NCBI GenBank assembly: GCA_963668325.1
Contig: OY764222.1
Span: forward strand, 2,604,001 to 2,668,000
Direction of reading: 5' to 3'
Length of the DNA stretch: 64,000 nt
Source of the DNA: MPNP01 sp963668325
GTDB taxonomy: Bacteria; Pseudomonadota; Alphaproteobacteria; Rhodobacterales; Rhodobacteraceae
Positions within the stretch are counted from its first letter, which is position 1; the number at the start of each line of letters is the position of its first letter. Below the pieces are notes generated by a model. It did not search any database, was not told the origin of the DNA, and saw only the letters and a program-made list of their open reading frames with translations. This document shows positions 9,078 to 19,079 of the stretch, one piece after another. Both the position numbers and the translations under genes were made by a program.

Positions 9078-10436
9078 TTAACCGGAGGAAAGGGTTGGTA
9101 ACCAAAGGGTTATTATTGGGAATGCCAGTATCAGCCCTACCCGCAAAATTTCAACACAAAAAAATGGAATTACACCTTTGAATGTTTCGATCATGGGAAC
9201 ATCTTTTGCCAAGGAAGATATAACGAATACATTAAGTCCAACCGGTGGGGTAATCAAGCCTAGTTCTACCACGACCAAGGCCAAAATACCAAACCAGATT
9301 TTCAAGTCATCAGTGCTCATACCGAAGCCTGATCCCTCGGCACCCTGATATATTCCCCCATTTATTTCACTAAGAACTGGCCAAAGGAAGGGAATAACCA
9401 AAAGGATCATCGACAGGCTATCCATCAAACAACCCAGGATAATCAAACCAATAAGAATCAGAACCAAAACCATGGTTGGCGAAATCCCCGCCTCCATCAA
9501 CCAAGTTGCTGTTTCCTGAGGCAATCCCACTCTGGAAAGAAAGATTTTCATCAGTTCAGCACCAAGCAGAATCAGATAAATCATGCCTGTAGTGCTTGCA
9601 GTTTCCTTAATGGATTCAAGTATTCCTTGCCAATTCAATTGGGAGGTGATCAGCCCATATCCAAAAACAAGAAATACACCAATGGCAGCAGCTGGGGTTG
9701 GGTTGTAGAGGCCAAAAAATATTCCTCCAAGTACCAAACCAAAAATAATTAAAACAGGAAAAACACCCTTGGTTGCTGCAATAAATTCATCTCTTTCGAT
9801 TTTTGACCCTCGTGGCCCTGATTCAGGAACCACAATTACATATGCCGCTATGGTTAAAATAAATAAAAGGGTGGCCATCAAACCTGGTATGATTGAAGCA
9901 AGAAACATGGAAACTATGTTCGCCTCGACCACTACGGCATAAATAATCAATACAACGGAAGGTGGTATTAGTATTCCAAGCACACCACCTGCAGCAACCG
10001 AACCAGTAGCCAAGGCCCCGGAATAGTTGTATTTTTTTAATTCAGGCAGGGCTACCCTACCCATGGTACTAGCAGTTGCCAAAGATGATCCACAAACTGC
10101 ACCAAAACCTGCACATGCAGCAATAACGGCCATGGCAGTTCCGCCCTTTAACCATCCTAGCCACGCATTTGCAGCTCTGAAAAGTGCAGCAGACAATCCT
10201 GACCGTGAAGCTAAACACCCCATCAGGACGAACATTGGTACTACGGTAAGACTGTAAATGGAAAATTGGAAATAGGCTAGGGTTTTCAGTTGGTTCATAA
10301 CAAGGGCTGGTCCATTAATGAATGTTATCCCAAAACCTCCAACCAAAATCATCGCATAAGCGATGGGAATCCTAATAATGATTAGAAGGAACAGGACCAC
10401 TAAGCCCAGCAACCCTAGGAATATAGGGTCCATCAA
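9078..10436 (-). CDS. dctM: TRAP transporter large permease subunit (DctM family)
   Basis: This is the integral-membrane 12-helix subunit of a tripartite ATP-independent periplasmic importer, 452 residues. It is almost entirely hydrophobic segments, with the family-typical FGAVCGSSLATASTMGRVALPE segment around residues 110-130, GGVLGILIPPS and the late ELGLITPPVGLN motif. Its ATG overlaps the dctQ stop by 4 bases (ATGA). It works with DctQ and DctP, driven by an ion gradient. The substrate is unknown; a carboxylate is usual for the family. Confidence 0.92.
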   Translation of the reverse strand: MMDPIFLGLLGLVVLFLLIIIRIPIAYAMILVGGFGITFINGPALVMNQLKTLAYFQFSIYSLTVVPMFVLMGCLASRSGLSAALFRAANAWLGWLKGGTAMAVIAACAGFGAVCGSSLATASTMGRVALPELKKYNYSGALATGSVAAGGVLGILIPPSVVLIIYAVVVEANIVSMFLASIIPGLMATLLFILTIAAYVIVVPESGPRGSKIERDEFIAATKGVFPVLIIFGLVLGGIFFGLYNPTPAAAIGVFLVFGYGLITSQLNWQGILESIKETASTTGMIYLILLGAELMKIFLSRVGLPQETATWLMEAGISPTMVLVLILIGLIILGCLMDSLSMILLVIPFLWPVLSEINGGIYQGAEGSGFGMSTDDLKIWFGILALVVVELGLITPPVGLNVFVISSLAKDVPMIETFKGVIPFFCVEILRVGLILAFPIITLWLPTLSSG

Positions 10437-10927
10437 GTTACCCTTGATAAATTAATATCCAGGTAAAAATCCTTGACTGAAATTATTGCTGCGAGAAGTA
10501 ATAAAACCCAGGAAAACAGAACCGGAACGTAAGGTATCCACATTGGAATAAGCAGGATAGCGCTTGTGTATTGATAATTATACCTGTCTACCATTCCCTG
10601 CGACATACACCAGAACAACAGTATGGAGAATAGCAGGGCTACCAATGAAGAAATTAAACCAAACAAGGCTAACCATCTAGGCGAAGCCCTGGAGGTAAAT
10701 ATATCCGCGGTCACGTTGGCATTGGTTAGTTGGCAATATGGCAAGAAAGCAAAAACGGCTATGGCAACGCCCATTTCAGTAAGTTCGAAATCTCCCGGGA
10801 TAGGATTTCCAACAATACCGCCAGCAACCGAAAATGTATTCAGGAAAACAACCAGAAAGAGGAGAATCCCTCCTGCCAATGCCCAATATAGAATGAGGGA
10901 CCGGGTAAATTTTTCCACAAAATTCAT
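10433..10927 (-). CDS. dctQ: TRAP transporter small permease subunit (DctQ family)
   Basis: This is the four-helix membrane partner of DctM, 164 residues. Hydrophobic spans are visible near residues 10-32, 48-65, 85-108 and 130-150, and the ELTEMGVAIAVFAFLPYCQL segment is characteristic of the family. It lies between dctP (23-base gap) and dctM (4-base overlap) in the same operon. It has no catalytic motif of its own; position and topology carry the assignment. Confidence 0.88.
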   Translation of the reverse strand: MNFVEKFTRSLILYWALAGGILLFLVVFLNTFSVAGGIVGNPIPGDFELTEMGVAIAVFAFLPYCQLTNANVTADIFTSRASPRWLALFGLISSLVALLFSILLFWCMSQGMVDRYNYQYTSAILLIPMWIPYVPVLFSWVLLLLAAIISVKDFYLDINLSRVT

Positions 10928-10950
10928 ATACCGGTCCCAACAAAATTTAT

Positions 10951-11991
10951 TTAGTTGGAATTTTCAGCTACCAGCATCCTAGCTTTTTCGACCAGACCCT
11001 GTCCATCAATTCCTTTTTCAACCACTTCAGAGATCCAGCGGTCGACAACATTTTCTAACGCCTTGTTGAACACTTCTGTTTCTTCAGGAGTTAAAACGAT
11101 GTGCTCGTTGCCACTTTCTACCGCCAAATTAATTCCAAAATCGTCGCTCGCACGCCATATATCACCGACTTGACCCCACCAATCTTTGCCAGAAGCATCC
11201 TTAAAGGCTTTTTGAATTTCTTCAGGCAAACTATCCCATCGGGCCTTGTTCATGGAAACTTGGAAAGTGGTCGTTCCAAATCTGGTCATATCAGTACCCT
11301 CAATCTGATATTTGGTTTGCTCCTGCAATTTTAATGGAGGAATTATTTCCCACGGAATAAAGGCACCATCAACTACACCCTTCTGCAGGGCTTGCGGTAA
11401 TTCAGGGACCGGCATTTGAATTGGGTTTGAGCCTAAAGCCTCTATGATCCATGCTCCAGTTCTGGTTGGGATTCTCATGTCAAGGCCAACCATATCATCA
11501 GGAGACCTTACCATTTGTTCGGTCATATGTATCCCTTGGCCAGCATGCACATGTAGGAACATAATCTCAAGGCCAGTATATTCCTGCCTCAGATCACTTT
11601 CAAACATGTCATAAAGAGCTAAATTAGCTGCCTTAGGGTTATTAACAAATACAGTTGGTAGTTCCATTACCTCTGTGCGTGGAAATAATCCTGGAGTATA
11701 TCCATTTACAGTCCAAACCAAATCCACAACGCCATCTCTAGCTTGGCTTACTAATTCGGCCGGCCTACCACCTAGGCTCATTGAGGGAAAAATTTCAATT
11801 TTTACCATCCCATTTGAATTTGCCTCAACCTGTCTTGCCCATGGTTCTAGCATTTGTTTGTGAGCAGGTGATTGAGCACTCAATAGATGGTGAAGCTTGA
11901 ATTCATACTCTTGTGCAGTCAGTGGGTAAACTACAAAAATAAATAGATAGGAAATTACCGAACTAATTATGATTTTATATAGATTCTTCAT
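10951..11991 (-). CDS. dctP: TRAP transporter substrate-binding protein (DctP family)
   Basis: This is the periplasmic solute receptor of the TRAP system, 346 residues. It has a signal peptide of about 26 residues (basic start, hydrophobic core, cleavage after LTA in PLTAQEY). The DctP-fold text includes FPSMSLGGRPAELVSQARDG and MRIPTRTG, which contains the family arginine that contacts substrate carboxylates. That residue supports a carboxylate ligand, but the exact compound cannot be read. It follows the dehydrogenase gene after 68 bases and precedes dctQ. Confidence 0.92.
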   Translation of the reverse strand: MKNLYKIIISSVISYLFIFVVYPLTAQEYEFKLHHLLSAQSPAHKQMLEPWARQVEANSNGMVKIEIFPSMSLGGRPAELVSQARDGVVDLVWTVNGYTPGLFPRTEVMELPTVFVNNPKAANLALYDMFESDLRQEYTGLEIMFLHVHAGQGIHMTEQMVRSPDDMVGLDMRIPTRTGAWIIEALGSNPIQMPVPELPQALQKGVVDGAFIPWEIIPPLKLQEQTKYQIEGTDMTRFGTTTFQVSMNKARWDSLPEEIQKAFKDASGKDWWGQVGDIWRASDDFGINLAVESGNEHIVLTPEETEVFNKALENVVDRWISEVVEKGIDGQGLVEKARMLVAENSN

Positions 11992-12059
11992 TTTCTCTCC
12001 CGAATTAAATTTACTGGTTCAACTAATGATTCTATAAAGCTATTACCGCCAACTTTCAA

Positions 12060-13010
12060 TCAAACTTTTACCTCATAACCTGGAATTTCCGGCTCATTAT
12101 CTTCAATTTCCTCGGGGAATCCCTTGCCGAGGATTTTTATACCAAATTGATCTTCATAGATCCGAATTATATTTGGAGACCATTCTCTGGCTCCATATCT
12201 TTTACCTGCATCCTGAAAGGTCTTTACCAAAACAGGAGAAAGATTTAACTCCAAGCCCACCTTTTCGGCCAATGCTTGAAAAAGGGTTATGTCCTTAAGT
12301 ACCAAATCCATGGTAAAATTGATATTTCGGCTGCCATTGAGGATAACTTGACTCTCAGTTTCATGAACAAAGGAATTGCCCGAAGAAATTTTTATTGCCT
12401 CGTAAGTGGTATTGAGATCTATTCCATTTAATTTAGAAGTAACCAAAGCCTCACTAAGGCTTAGTAGATTTGCTGTGGCAAGATAGTTGGTTAAGACCTT
12501 TAGGATTGAAGCCGATCCCAATTCTCCAGTATGGAGAATCCTCCTTCCCATTGCTGATAGTACTGGAAATATTCTTTCAAATACTTCTCTTTCACATCCG
12601 ACAAAGATAGAAATATTACCCGTGGCAGCCCGATGGCATCCGCCAGAAACTGGACAATCGACAGCAAAACCACCCAAGTCTTGAACTTTTTTTCCTAATC
12701 TCTTTACCTCGGCTTCATCGGTGGTACTCATTTCGCACCATACCTTTCCTTTGGAAAGTTCGGAAAGGACACCTTCCTTGCCTTCCAGGACCTTAGCTGA
12801 AACCTCTGGTGATGGAAGACAGGTGATAATTAGTTCACTTGCTTTAGCCACCTTGCCAGGAGAGGAACAGACTATTGCCCCTAAATTAGAAAATTCTCTT
12901 TGACGATCGGCTGAAATATCAAAAATAGAAAGTTGGAATTTATTTCTCAACAAACTTGCAGCTAATTTTCCACCTACGTTTCCTAATCCAATAAAACCAA
13001 TATTTTTCAT
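12060..13010 (-). CDS. NAD(P)-dependent beta-hydroxyacid dehydrogenase (3-hydroxyisobutyrate dehydrogenase family)
   Basis: The protein is 316 residues from the ATG at 13010. AAGGAG precedes it by 6 bases, so the upstream in-frame ATG at 13049 is rejected. The N-terminal Rossmann motif is GFIGLGNVGG. The substrate-binding CPVSGGCHRAATGN and the catalytic-lysine helix near KVLTNYLATAN follow. The family oxidises beta-hydroxyacids such as 3-hydroxyisobutyrate, tartronate semialdehyde or hydroxy-glutarates. Heading an operon with TRAP genes and a ThDP enzyme, it probably processes the imported hydroxyacid. The specific substrate is not known. Confidence 0.86.
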   Translation of the reverse strand: MKNIGFIGLGNVGGKLAASLLRNKFQLSIFDISADRQREFSNLGAIVCSSPGKVAKASELIITCLPSPEVSAKVLEGKEGVLSELSKGKVWCEMSTTDEAEVKRLGKKVQDLGGFAVDCPVSGGCHRAATGNISIFVGCEREVFERIFPVLSAMGRRILHTGELGSASILKVLTNYLATANLLSLSEALVTSKLNGIDLNTTYEAIKISSGNSFVHETESQVILNGSRNINFTMDLVLKDITLFQALAEKVGLELNLSPVLVKTFQDAGKRYGAREWSPNIIRIYEDQFGIKILGKGFPEEIEDNEPEIPGYEVKV

Positions 13011-13223
13011 GATGATCTCCTTGGGAAATGAATAATGTATTCCTCCCACTCTTAATTGAAATGGATGAATATACCATCGTGGACCTGCAGAAACTCCAAA
13101 TTTAGTTGGAATTTTAGGATTCTGTGAAAATCTTTGAATGTTTCAGAATTGCACTTCAGTTAGAAATTGACAGAACCATCACCCATACTAAAATGAATAT
13201 TTTGTTACAATGGGGAAATAGAA

Positions 13224-14258
13224 ATGGAACACAAGAGTAGCTTAAAGAACACCCTTGATCGTAGGTTGTTTTTGCAATCCGCGGCGGCGGGTACCACGAT
13301 ACTGGCAGCACCCAGTTTCTTACGGACAGCATTAGCAGCGACACCGGTGAATGTAGCAGCAATTTATACGCTTCCGGTTGAGCAACAATGGATAAGCCGA
13401 ATTCACAAAGCCGCAGTGAGTTTGGCAGATAAAGGTGACATAAATTACGAATATTCAGAAAACATCTCGAATACTGATTACGAACGTGCCATGCGCGAAT
13501 ATTCTGAGGGTGATCATCAACTGATTGTAGGCGAAGTCTTTGGCCTAGAGGAGGCATCTAGACAGGTAGCAAGTGACTATCCAGAAAAAGCGTATCTAAT
13601 GGGGTCGAGTTTTCTTCCGAACGATGATTCTCCCTCTAATTTTGCCGTGTTTGACAATTATATCCAGGACGCATCTTATCTTACTGGAATTATTGCCGGT
13701 TCTTTAACCAAAAGTAAAATAATTGGAATGGTTGGAGGGTACCCCATCCCTGAGGTTAACCGTCTTATGAACGCCTTCAAGGCTGGAGCACATGAGATTG
13801 ATCCCGATATTGAATTCAAGGTTGCGTTCATTGGTTCATGGTATGATCCACCAAAGGCCAAAGAGACAGCATTTGCCCAGATTGATGCTGGGGCAGATGT
13901 TATGTATGCAGAGCGATTTGGTGTTTCCGATGCTGCTCAGGAACGTGGAATTCCGGCCATCGGCAATGTTATCAACACACAGTCCGACTACCCTGATACT
14001 GTTGTTGCATCAGCAATATGGCATTTTGAACCCACACTTGCCGCCGCAGTCAAGGCAGTTGGAGCCAATTCATTCCAAGCCGACAATTATGGAATATACT
14101 CATACATGAAACATGGTGGCTGTTCGCTAGCGCCTCTCGGCACATGGGAAGGACGTTTATCTGAGGCAACTCTTGCCCTTGTGACACAACGTGAAGCTGA
14201 AATCAGGGCAGGAACATTTACCGTTACCATAGACGATAACGACCCAGCAACAACGTGA
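13224..14258 (+). CDS. BMP-family ABC transporter substrate-binding protein
   Basis: The 344-residue exported protein has a twin-arginine type leader (DRRLFLQSAAAGTT, cleavage near ALAATP), so it is probably folded before export. The mature part follows the basic-membrane-protein/PnrA pattern: repeated VGxxF segments, GIIAGSLTKSKIIGMVGGYP and the AQIDAGADVMYAERFG region. BMP receptors usually bind nucleosides or related purines. It is the first gene of a four-gene importer. Its TGA overlaps the GTG start of the ATPase by 4 bases. Confidence 0.88.
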   Translation: MEHKSSLKNTLDRRLFLQSAAAGTTILAAPSFLRTALAATPVNVAAIYTLPVEQQWISRIHKAAVSLADKGDINYEYSENISNTDYERAMREYSEGDHQLIVGEVFGLEEASRQVASDYPEKAYLMGSSFLPNDDSPSNFAVFDNYIQDASYLTGIIAGSLTKSKIIGMVGGYPIPEVNRLMNAFKAGAHEIDPDIEFKVAFIGSWYDPPKAKETAFAQIDAGADVMYAERFGVSDAAQERGIPAIGNVINTQSDYPDTVVASAIWHFEPTLAAAVKAVGANSFQADNYGIYSYMKHGGCSLAPLGTWEGRLSEATLALVTQREAEIRAGTFTVTIDDNDPATT

Positions 14259-15817
14259 TTGATCCTTTGGCAAAAAGCCGGAGGGTACTTTCTCTCCGAC
14301 TTTTTGGCATTTCCAAGAGATTTGGTAACCTCTTGGCCAACAATGCCATTGATCTATCCCTTCATGAAGGAGAAGTGGTCGCTCTCTTGGGAGAGAACGG
14401 TGCTGGCAAGACAACATTGATGAACATCCTGTTTGGTCAGTATTTACCTGACCAAGGAAGTATTGAAGTCTATGGCAAGCAACTTCCCAAGGGGAATTCT
14501 CGTGCTGCACTTGAGGCAGGGGTCGGGATGGTGCACCAGCATTTCACCCTTGTTGAAAACATGACAGTTCACGAAAACATCGTACTTGGAACTAAATCAA
14601 TGGTTTCGCTACGTACTTGGCAGAAAGACACAAGCAAGAAGATTGAAAAACTTTCTTCATCGGTTGGTCTAAAGGTTGATCTAGATGCAACAGTGGCTAA
14701 TCTATCGGTTGGCGAACGTCAGCGTGTAGAAATTCTGAAAGCTCTTTATCGTGATGCACGCATCTTGATTCTTGATGAACCAACTGCAGTTTTGACTCCC
14801 TTCGAGATTAAGTCCCTGTTTTTGATGTTAAGAAATCTCCTACGGCAGGGGCTGTCAGTAATTTTTATTTCGCACAAGCTCAATGAAGCAATGGATTTTA
14901 GCGACCGTGTGGTCGTACTTCGCAAGGGACAAGTAGCCGGCGAACGTATAACATCTGAAACAAATCCTGGTGAGCTGGCCTCCCTCATGATCGGTACTGA
15001 AATTGAGAAACCAACTGCTCTCGAATCAACTGCTGTCGGGTCAGTTGCCCTACAACTGAAGGATGTATTCACAGCAGCTCCAGAACTTAGAATAAATTTG
15101 GTGAATGCTTCATTGACCATGCGCTGTGGAGAAATTATTGGTCTTGCTGGTGTCTCGGGGAACGGGCAGGCAGCATTGGCCGCGCTAATATCAGGAACCT
15201 TAAGTCCTGTTCGAGGTACAATGAAACTGTTCAGGAAAAATCTTGATCGCTGGTCACCTCGAGCAGCAGTTTCAAATCGTGTGGGCCGCATACCCGAGGA
15301 CCGCCTTCATACAGGAATGATTGGGAATATGAGCATTACCGAAAACGTGATCTCCGAAGACTACAGATCCTCTCGCTTTAGTCGACTAGGTATTCTCAAC
15401 CACAAGTCAGCAAAGAGTTTTGCACAATCCATCGTTCAAAATTACGACGTGCAATGCATGTCAATTGAAACACCTGTTAGATTACTTTCGGGAGGCAACA
15501 TACAAATACTCATACTCGGACGTGCCTTGGACAATGCCCCGGTAGTTATACTTGCGAATCAACCTTCACGCGGACTTGACGTGGGTGCGGTAACATATGT
15601 TCATCAACAATTGCTGAAAGCACGTGAGCGCGGAGCTGCAATTCTCCTGATTTCTGATGATCTTGAGGAAATACTTCAGATTTCTGACCGGATTTCAGTT
15701 ATTTCAAACGGAAGTATTTCACCACCTACCAAACGGGGAGAACTTAGCATTGAGGAATTGGGAACATTGATGGCGCAGCAACAGACAAACCAAGCGGATG
15801 TTCTGGATGAGGCTTGA
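14255..15817 (+). CDS. ABC transporter ATP-binding protein with two nucleotide-binding domains (nucleoside/sugar type)
   Basis: The protein is 520 residues with a GTG start overlapping the upstream TGA. NBD1 is complete: Walker A GENGAGKTT, signature LSVGERQR, Walker B ILILDEPTAVLT. NBD2 (from about residue 265) is degenerate, with GVSGNGQAA in the Walker A position, LLSGGNIQ as signature and VILANQPSRGLD in place of a catalytic Walker B. Such an asymmetric pair is usual for the MglA/nucleoside-importer class. It energises the two permeases encoded next. Confidence 0.92.
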   Translation: MIDPLAKSRRVLSLRLFGISKRFGNLLANNAIDLSLHEGEVVALLGENGAGKTTLMNILFGQYLPDQGSIEVYGKQLPKGNSRAALEAGVGMVHQHFTLVENMTVHENIVLGTKSMVSLRTWQKDTSKKIEKLSSSVGLKVDLDATVANLSVGERQRVEILKALYRDARILILDEPTAVLTPFEIKSLFLMLRNLLRQGLSVIFISHKLNEAMDFSDRVVVLRKGQVAGERITSETNPGELASLMIGTEIEKPTALESTAVGSVALQLKDVFTAAPELRINLVNASLTMRCGEIIGLAGVSGNGQAALAALISGTLSPVRGTMKLFRKNLDRWSPRAAVSNRVGRIPEDRLHTGMIGNMSITENVISEDYRSSRFSRLGILNHKSAKSFAQSIVQNYDVQCMSIETPVRLLSGGNIQILILGRALDNAPVVILANQPSRGLDVGAVTYVHQQLLKARERGAAILLISDDLEEILQISDRISVISNGSISPPTKRGELSIEELGTLMAQQQTNQADVLDEA

Positions 15818-16856
15818 ACCTAGGGCAAATATATCGCTGACATTGACATTGCTGATGCCTTGCCTGGCGGTTGCAGTAACCGTGGTTTTTGGTGGGTTGC
15901 TTGTCATGGCTGCCGGGGCCTCGCCTTTTGCTGTATTCAGACTTGTTCTGGTAGGAGCAGCAGGGTCACAATTCGCCTTTCTTGAGACATTGACTCGCGC
16001 CACGCCACTGATTTTTACCGGACTAGCTGTGGCGGTTGCCTTTCGAGCAAGACTATGGAACATAGGTGCTGAGGCCCAGCTCTATGCAGGAGCGGTTCTC
16101 ACTGTGGTTTTGGGAACGGGTGTACTAAATCTTCCAGGAGCCATAATGATTCCAATTATCATGGTTGTATCAATGGTTGGAGGGTCGTTACTGCTTTATG
16201 GTCCAGCTTTATTAAAAACCAAATTTGGCGTGGATGAGGTTGTCACTACTTTATTGCTGAACTTTATAGCCCTACTGTTTGTTTCAATGTTGTTAGACGG
16301 AGTCCTGAAAGACCCAATGGGATTGGGATGGCCTCAAACTAAAGCGTTAATTGCAGAAGCACGACTACCTCGACTTGTGCAAGGTAAACGGTTACACCTA
16401 GGCTTCGTTATTGCTGTGGCTAGCGCAGCTGTTATTTGGTTTATTATGGCGCGGACAGTCATGGGATATGAAATTAGAGCTGTCGGCCACAATAGTGTTG
16501 CCGCCAGGTTTGCTGGAATTCCAGTAAATCGAGTGCTGATCAAAACTGCCTTTCTTTCCGGTGGACTTGCTGCATTGGCAGGATTTTCTGAAGTTGCTGG
16601 AACCAAGGGAAACCTGACCCTGGATCTCTCGCCAGGGTTTGGTTATACCGGGATTGTTGTTGCAATGCTTGGCTTGTTGAATCCAATTGGAGTTGTATTT
16701 TCAGCCATTTTTGTCGCTGGCGTTTTTGTTGGAGCAGACGCCATGAGTCGGGCGACTGGAGTTCCTAGCTTCATTGCTGACGTTTTGGTGGCAATTGCTC
16801 TGCTTACGATGGTTGTTTCAATAATGTTCACACGTTTTCGTTTACGATTGGGCTGA
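15798..16856 (+). CDS. ABC transporter permease (BMP/nucleoside type), first subunit
   Basis: This is a 352-residue membrane protein of the branched-chain/ribose-type permease family. About nine hydrophobic spans are present, with FRARLWNIGAEAQLY and GVDEVVTTLLLNFIA, hallmarks of the nucleoside ABC permease. It overlaps the ATPase 3' end by 20 bases; an alternative ATG at 15807 is equally possible. It forms the translocation channel with the next gene product. Confidence 0.9.
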   Translation: MFWMRLEPRANISLTLTLLMPCLAVAVTVVFGGLLVMAAGASPFAVFRLVLVGAAGSQFAFLETLTRATPLIFTGLAVAVAFRARLWNIGAEAQLYAGAVLTVVLGTGVLNLPGAIMIPIIMVVSMVGGSLLLYGPALLKTKFGVDEVVTTLLLNFIALLFVSMLLDGVLKDPMGLGWPQTKALIAEARLPRLVQGKRLHLGFVIAVASAAVIWFIMARTVMGYEIRAVGHNSVAARFAGIPVNRVLIKTAFLSGGLAALAGFSEVAGTKGNLTLDLSPGFGYTGIVVAMLGLLNPIGVVFSAIFVAGVFVGADAMSRATGVPSFIADVLVAIALLTMVVSIMFTRFRLRLG

Positions 16857-16860
16857 AATC

Positions 16861-17802
16861 ATGGAAGCAATCGAAATTCTTCTTTCTGCGAGTTTCTGGG
16901 TCGCTGCAGTCCGTATTGCCTCACCATTGATTTTTGCGACTATGGGTGAATTGATCTGCGAACGTGCCGGAGTTTTGAACCTAGGTATAGAGGGAATCAT
17001 GACAGCTGGTGCCTTTGCCGGTTGGTTTGCGGTATATTCAGGGGGTGATTTATGGTTTGGGATTTGCGTGGCAGCAATATCAGGTATTGCATTCGGATTG
17101 ATTCATGGATTTCTCACGGTACCGCTTGGATTGTCACAGCACGTAGTTGGTATAGGTACCACGTTGCTTGCGACAAGTCTAACATATTTCGTATACCGAG
17201 TATTATTACCTGAAGCGGCTTCACCACCCAAGATTGAACCCTTTGCACCGCTTCCAATTCCCCTTCTTTCCGATATCCCGTTGATTGGACCAGCACTTTT
17301 TGCCCAGACCCCCCTAACCTATTTAGCCTTTATACTGGTTGGGCTAATTTACTATATTTTGACTCGAACACCGGCTGGACTTGCTCTTCGTGCGGCAGGC
17401 GAAAACCCTGCTGCTTTAGAAGCACAAGGAATAAGTGTGACTTTTGTCCGCATGACAGCTGTGGCAGTTGGGTCAGCACTGATGGCAATTGGTGGGGCAT
17501 TTCTTACGATGTCAGCCTTCAATTCCTTTTTTTTCGAAATGATCAACGGTCGTGGTTGGGTTTGCATTGCCCTAGTCGTTTTTGGTTCTTGGAATCCAAG
17601 TAAGGCCATGCTTGGGGCAATTTTGTTCGCGGCTTTTGATGCCTATCAGGTAAGACTTCAACTAGTTGTCGGTAACCTGGTACCCTATCAGGTGTTTCTA
17701 ATGATGCCCTACGCCCTTTCTATACTTGCTCTCATTGTGATGTCTCGTCGGGCTGGGTATCCAAAGGCCTTGATGATTCCATACTTGAAAGGTGAACGCT
17801 GA
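16861..17802 (+). CDS. ABC transporter permease (BMP/nucleoside type), second subunit
   Basis: The 313-residue partner permease starts 4 bases after the first. The family segments RIASPLIFATMGELICERAGVLNLG (as a run from residue 18), GLSQHVVGIGTTLLA and RAAGENPAALEAQG are visible, with multiple membrane spans. It is the last gene of the importer operon. A 434-base gene-free stretch and a decayed accessory patch follow. Confidence 0.9.
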   Translation: MEAIEILLSASFWVAAVRIASPLIFATMGELICERAGVLNLGIEGIMTAGAFAGWFAVYSGGDLWFGICVAAISGIAFGLIHGFLTVPLGLSQHVVGIGTTLLATSLTYFVYRVLLPEAASPPKIEPFAPLPIPLLSDIPLIGPALFAQTPLTYLAFILVGLIYYILTRTPAGLALRAAGENPAALEAQGISVTFVRMTAVAVGSALMAIGGAFLTMSAFNSFFFEMINGRGWVCIALVVFGSWNPSKAMLGAILFAAFDAYQVRLQLVVGNLVPYQVFLMMPYALSILALIVMSRRAGYPKALMIPYLKGER

Positions 17803-18236
17803 ATGCTGGCTTGCTACCCCTAATGAAACTAATTTTACCCTGCAATAGTATCCAAACCATTTGATAGAAAGCTCCATTTTGGACAACCTATGCTCTACCG
17901 AAATTTAAGAGAATGATAATGTTGGCCTGTAAAGCCATGAAACCTGTTGCTTGCCATGTTTATACTTACCTGCTGAGATAAATAACCAAAATTCGATTGG
18001 AATTGGGGTTTTGTCCATCTGATCAATCCCTGAAGGAAATTAAGGACAGGTTTTAAATTAGTAATTCAATTCAAAGGCACCATGTGGGGAAGGTTCAGCC
18101 ACTTGCCTATTACCGTCTGTAGCACTATTCCCAACTGCCCGTCTGTTCCATGGCAGGCATTTGTAGCCTACATCCTGCCATTGGATAAACAGATACCTGA
18201 AGGGTTTTAAAGCGGTATGAGAATTTTGAAAAGGAG
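17803..18236. other. Intergenic stretch, no gene seen
   Basis: This is AT-rich sequence between the BMP importer and the decayed nuclease ORF. Short ORFs on either strand are unsupported by ribosome sites or recognisable motifs. No clear terminator hairpin with a T-run was found after the last permease gene. Confidence 0.5.
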
Positions 18237-19079
18237 TTAATCAACACATCCAAAAGGCTTGTCATCACCGATTGTAACAGTGCTGTAAAAGGGATCTTGA
18301 TCCCTTGGTATTTCAGGTTTTGTGTCCTTTTTTATCCTGTCAAGAACCTCTTCTGACAGATCCTTGAGGGCATAACAAACTGTGTCGATAGCCAGTTCTT
18401 CCTTGATATCTGCCAGCAGAATGGTAAATTTCTCTTCCCATTCACCGATGGTTACACGCCTTCCTGGTTCGGGTTGCAACCAGGAATCCCATCATGATTT
18501 TGTGGCAAGTAATTGAATCTGGGGCACCTCATCCAGAATTTCCTCCCTGGCTTCTTGTCTGATCACATCCAGATTGGCCTGGACGATGGCTGTATAACGA
18601 AGAGCCTGGACCAGGGCATTATGGGGCGTTTCTGGATTACCTTTGTATTTGGCCTCAATAACGACAAACTGGTGGCGTTCATTCCGGCCGAACAGGTCTA
18701 TCGGGCCGGTCTTCTTGTCCTGGCGGCTGGCTTGCAGGGGGAATTGGTAGTCAAGCAATAGGATATCACCCTTTTTTCGGCACGGCCAGGTTAATTCATT
18801 CCTTTTACTTTGGCGTCAGAGAGCAATTGAAAGACGGTCTTCGACCTTTATGCCTCGTTGGCCAGTTGCCTTGGATGTAACTTCTCCATCGTGGCCGACA
18901 AAATATTTTTGGGTTCTTGTCGGTGCCCAATAATGCAGTTTGTAATATTCATATAAAAGCCGTTCAAAGTCGAGATTGGCTATAGTGTTGGCCAAACCTT
19001 CGGCAATCCCTTTGTTTTCATTGTTGAATAGAATGGTGAACCCATCAGTCGAAAAGGGTTTGGAATTATTGGCAGACAT
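18237..19079 (-). pseudogene. PD-(D/E)XK-nuclease-like ORF with two in-frame TGA codons
   Basis: One minus-strand frame runs from an ATG at 19079 (AAGGA spaced 7) to a TAA at 18237. It would encode 280 residues, interrupted only by TGA at 18816-18818 and TGA at 18492-18494. The text is continuous in style on both sides of each stop: LSIAL*RQSKRNELTWP, then TKS*WDSWLQPEP. The middle part has KTGPIDLFGR followed by VVIEAKYKG, the D...ExK core of the PD-(D/E)XK nuclease fold. Both stops could be TGG-to-TGA changes. TGA is used as a normal stop by several intact neighbours, so decay is more likely than recoding. No family name beyond the fold is offered. Confidence 0.62.

Noticed and set aside
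18237..19079. Genome-wide TGA-as-tryptophan code
   Set aside because: Intact genes such as tmk, both BMP permeases, ctaD and the BMP receptor end with TGA in compact overlaps, so TGA is a normal stop here.
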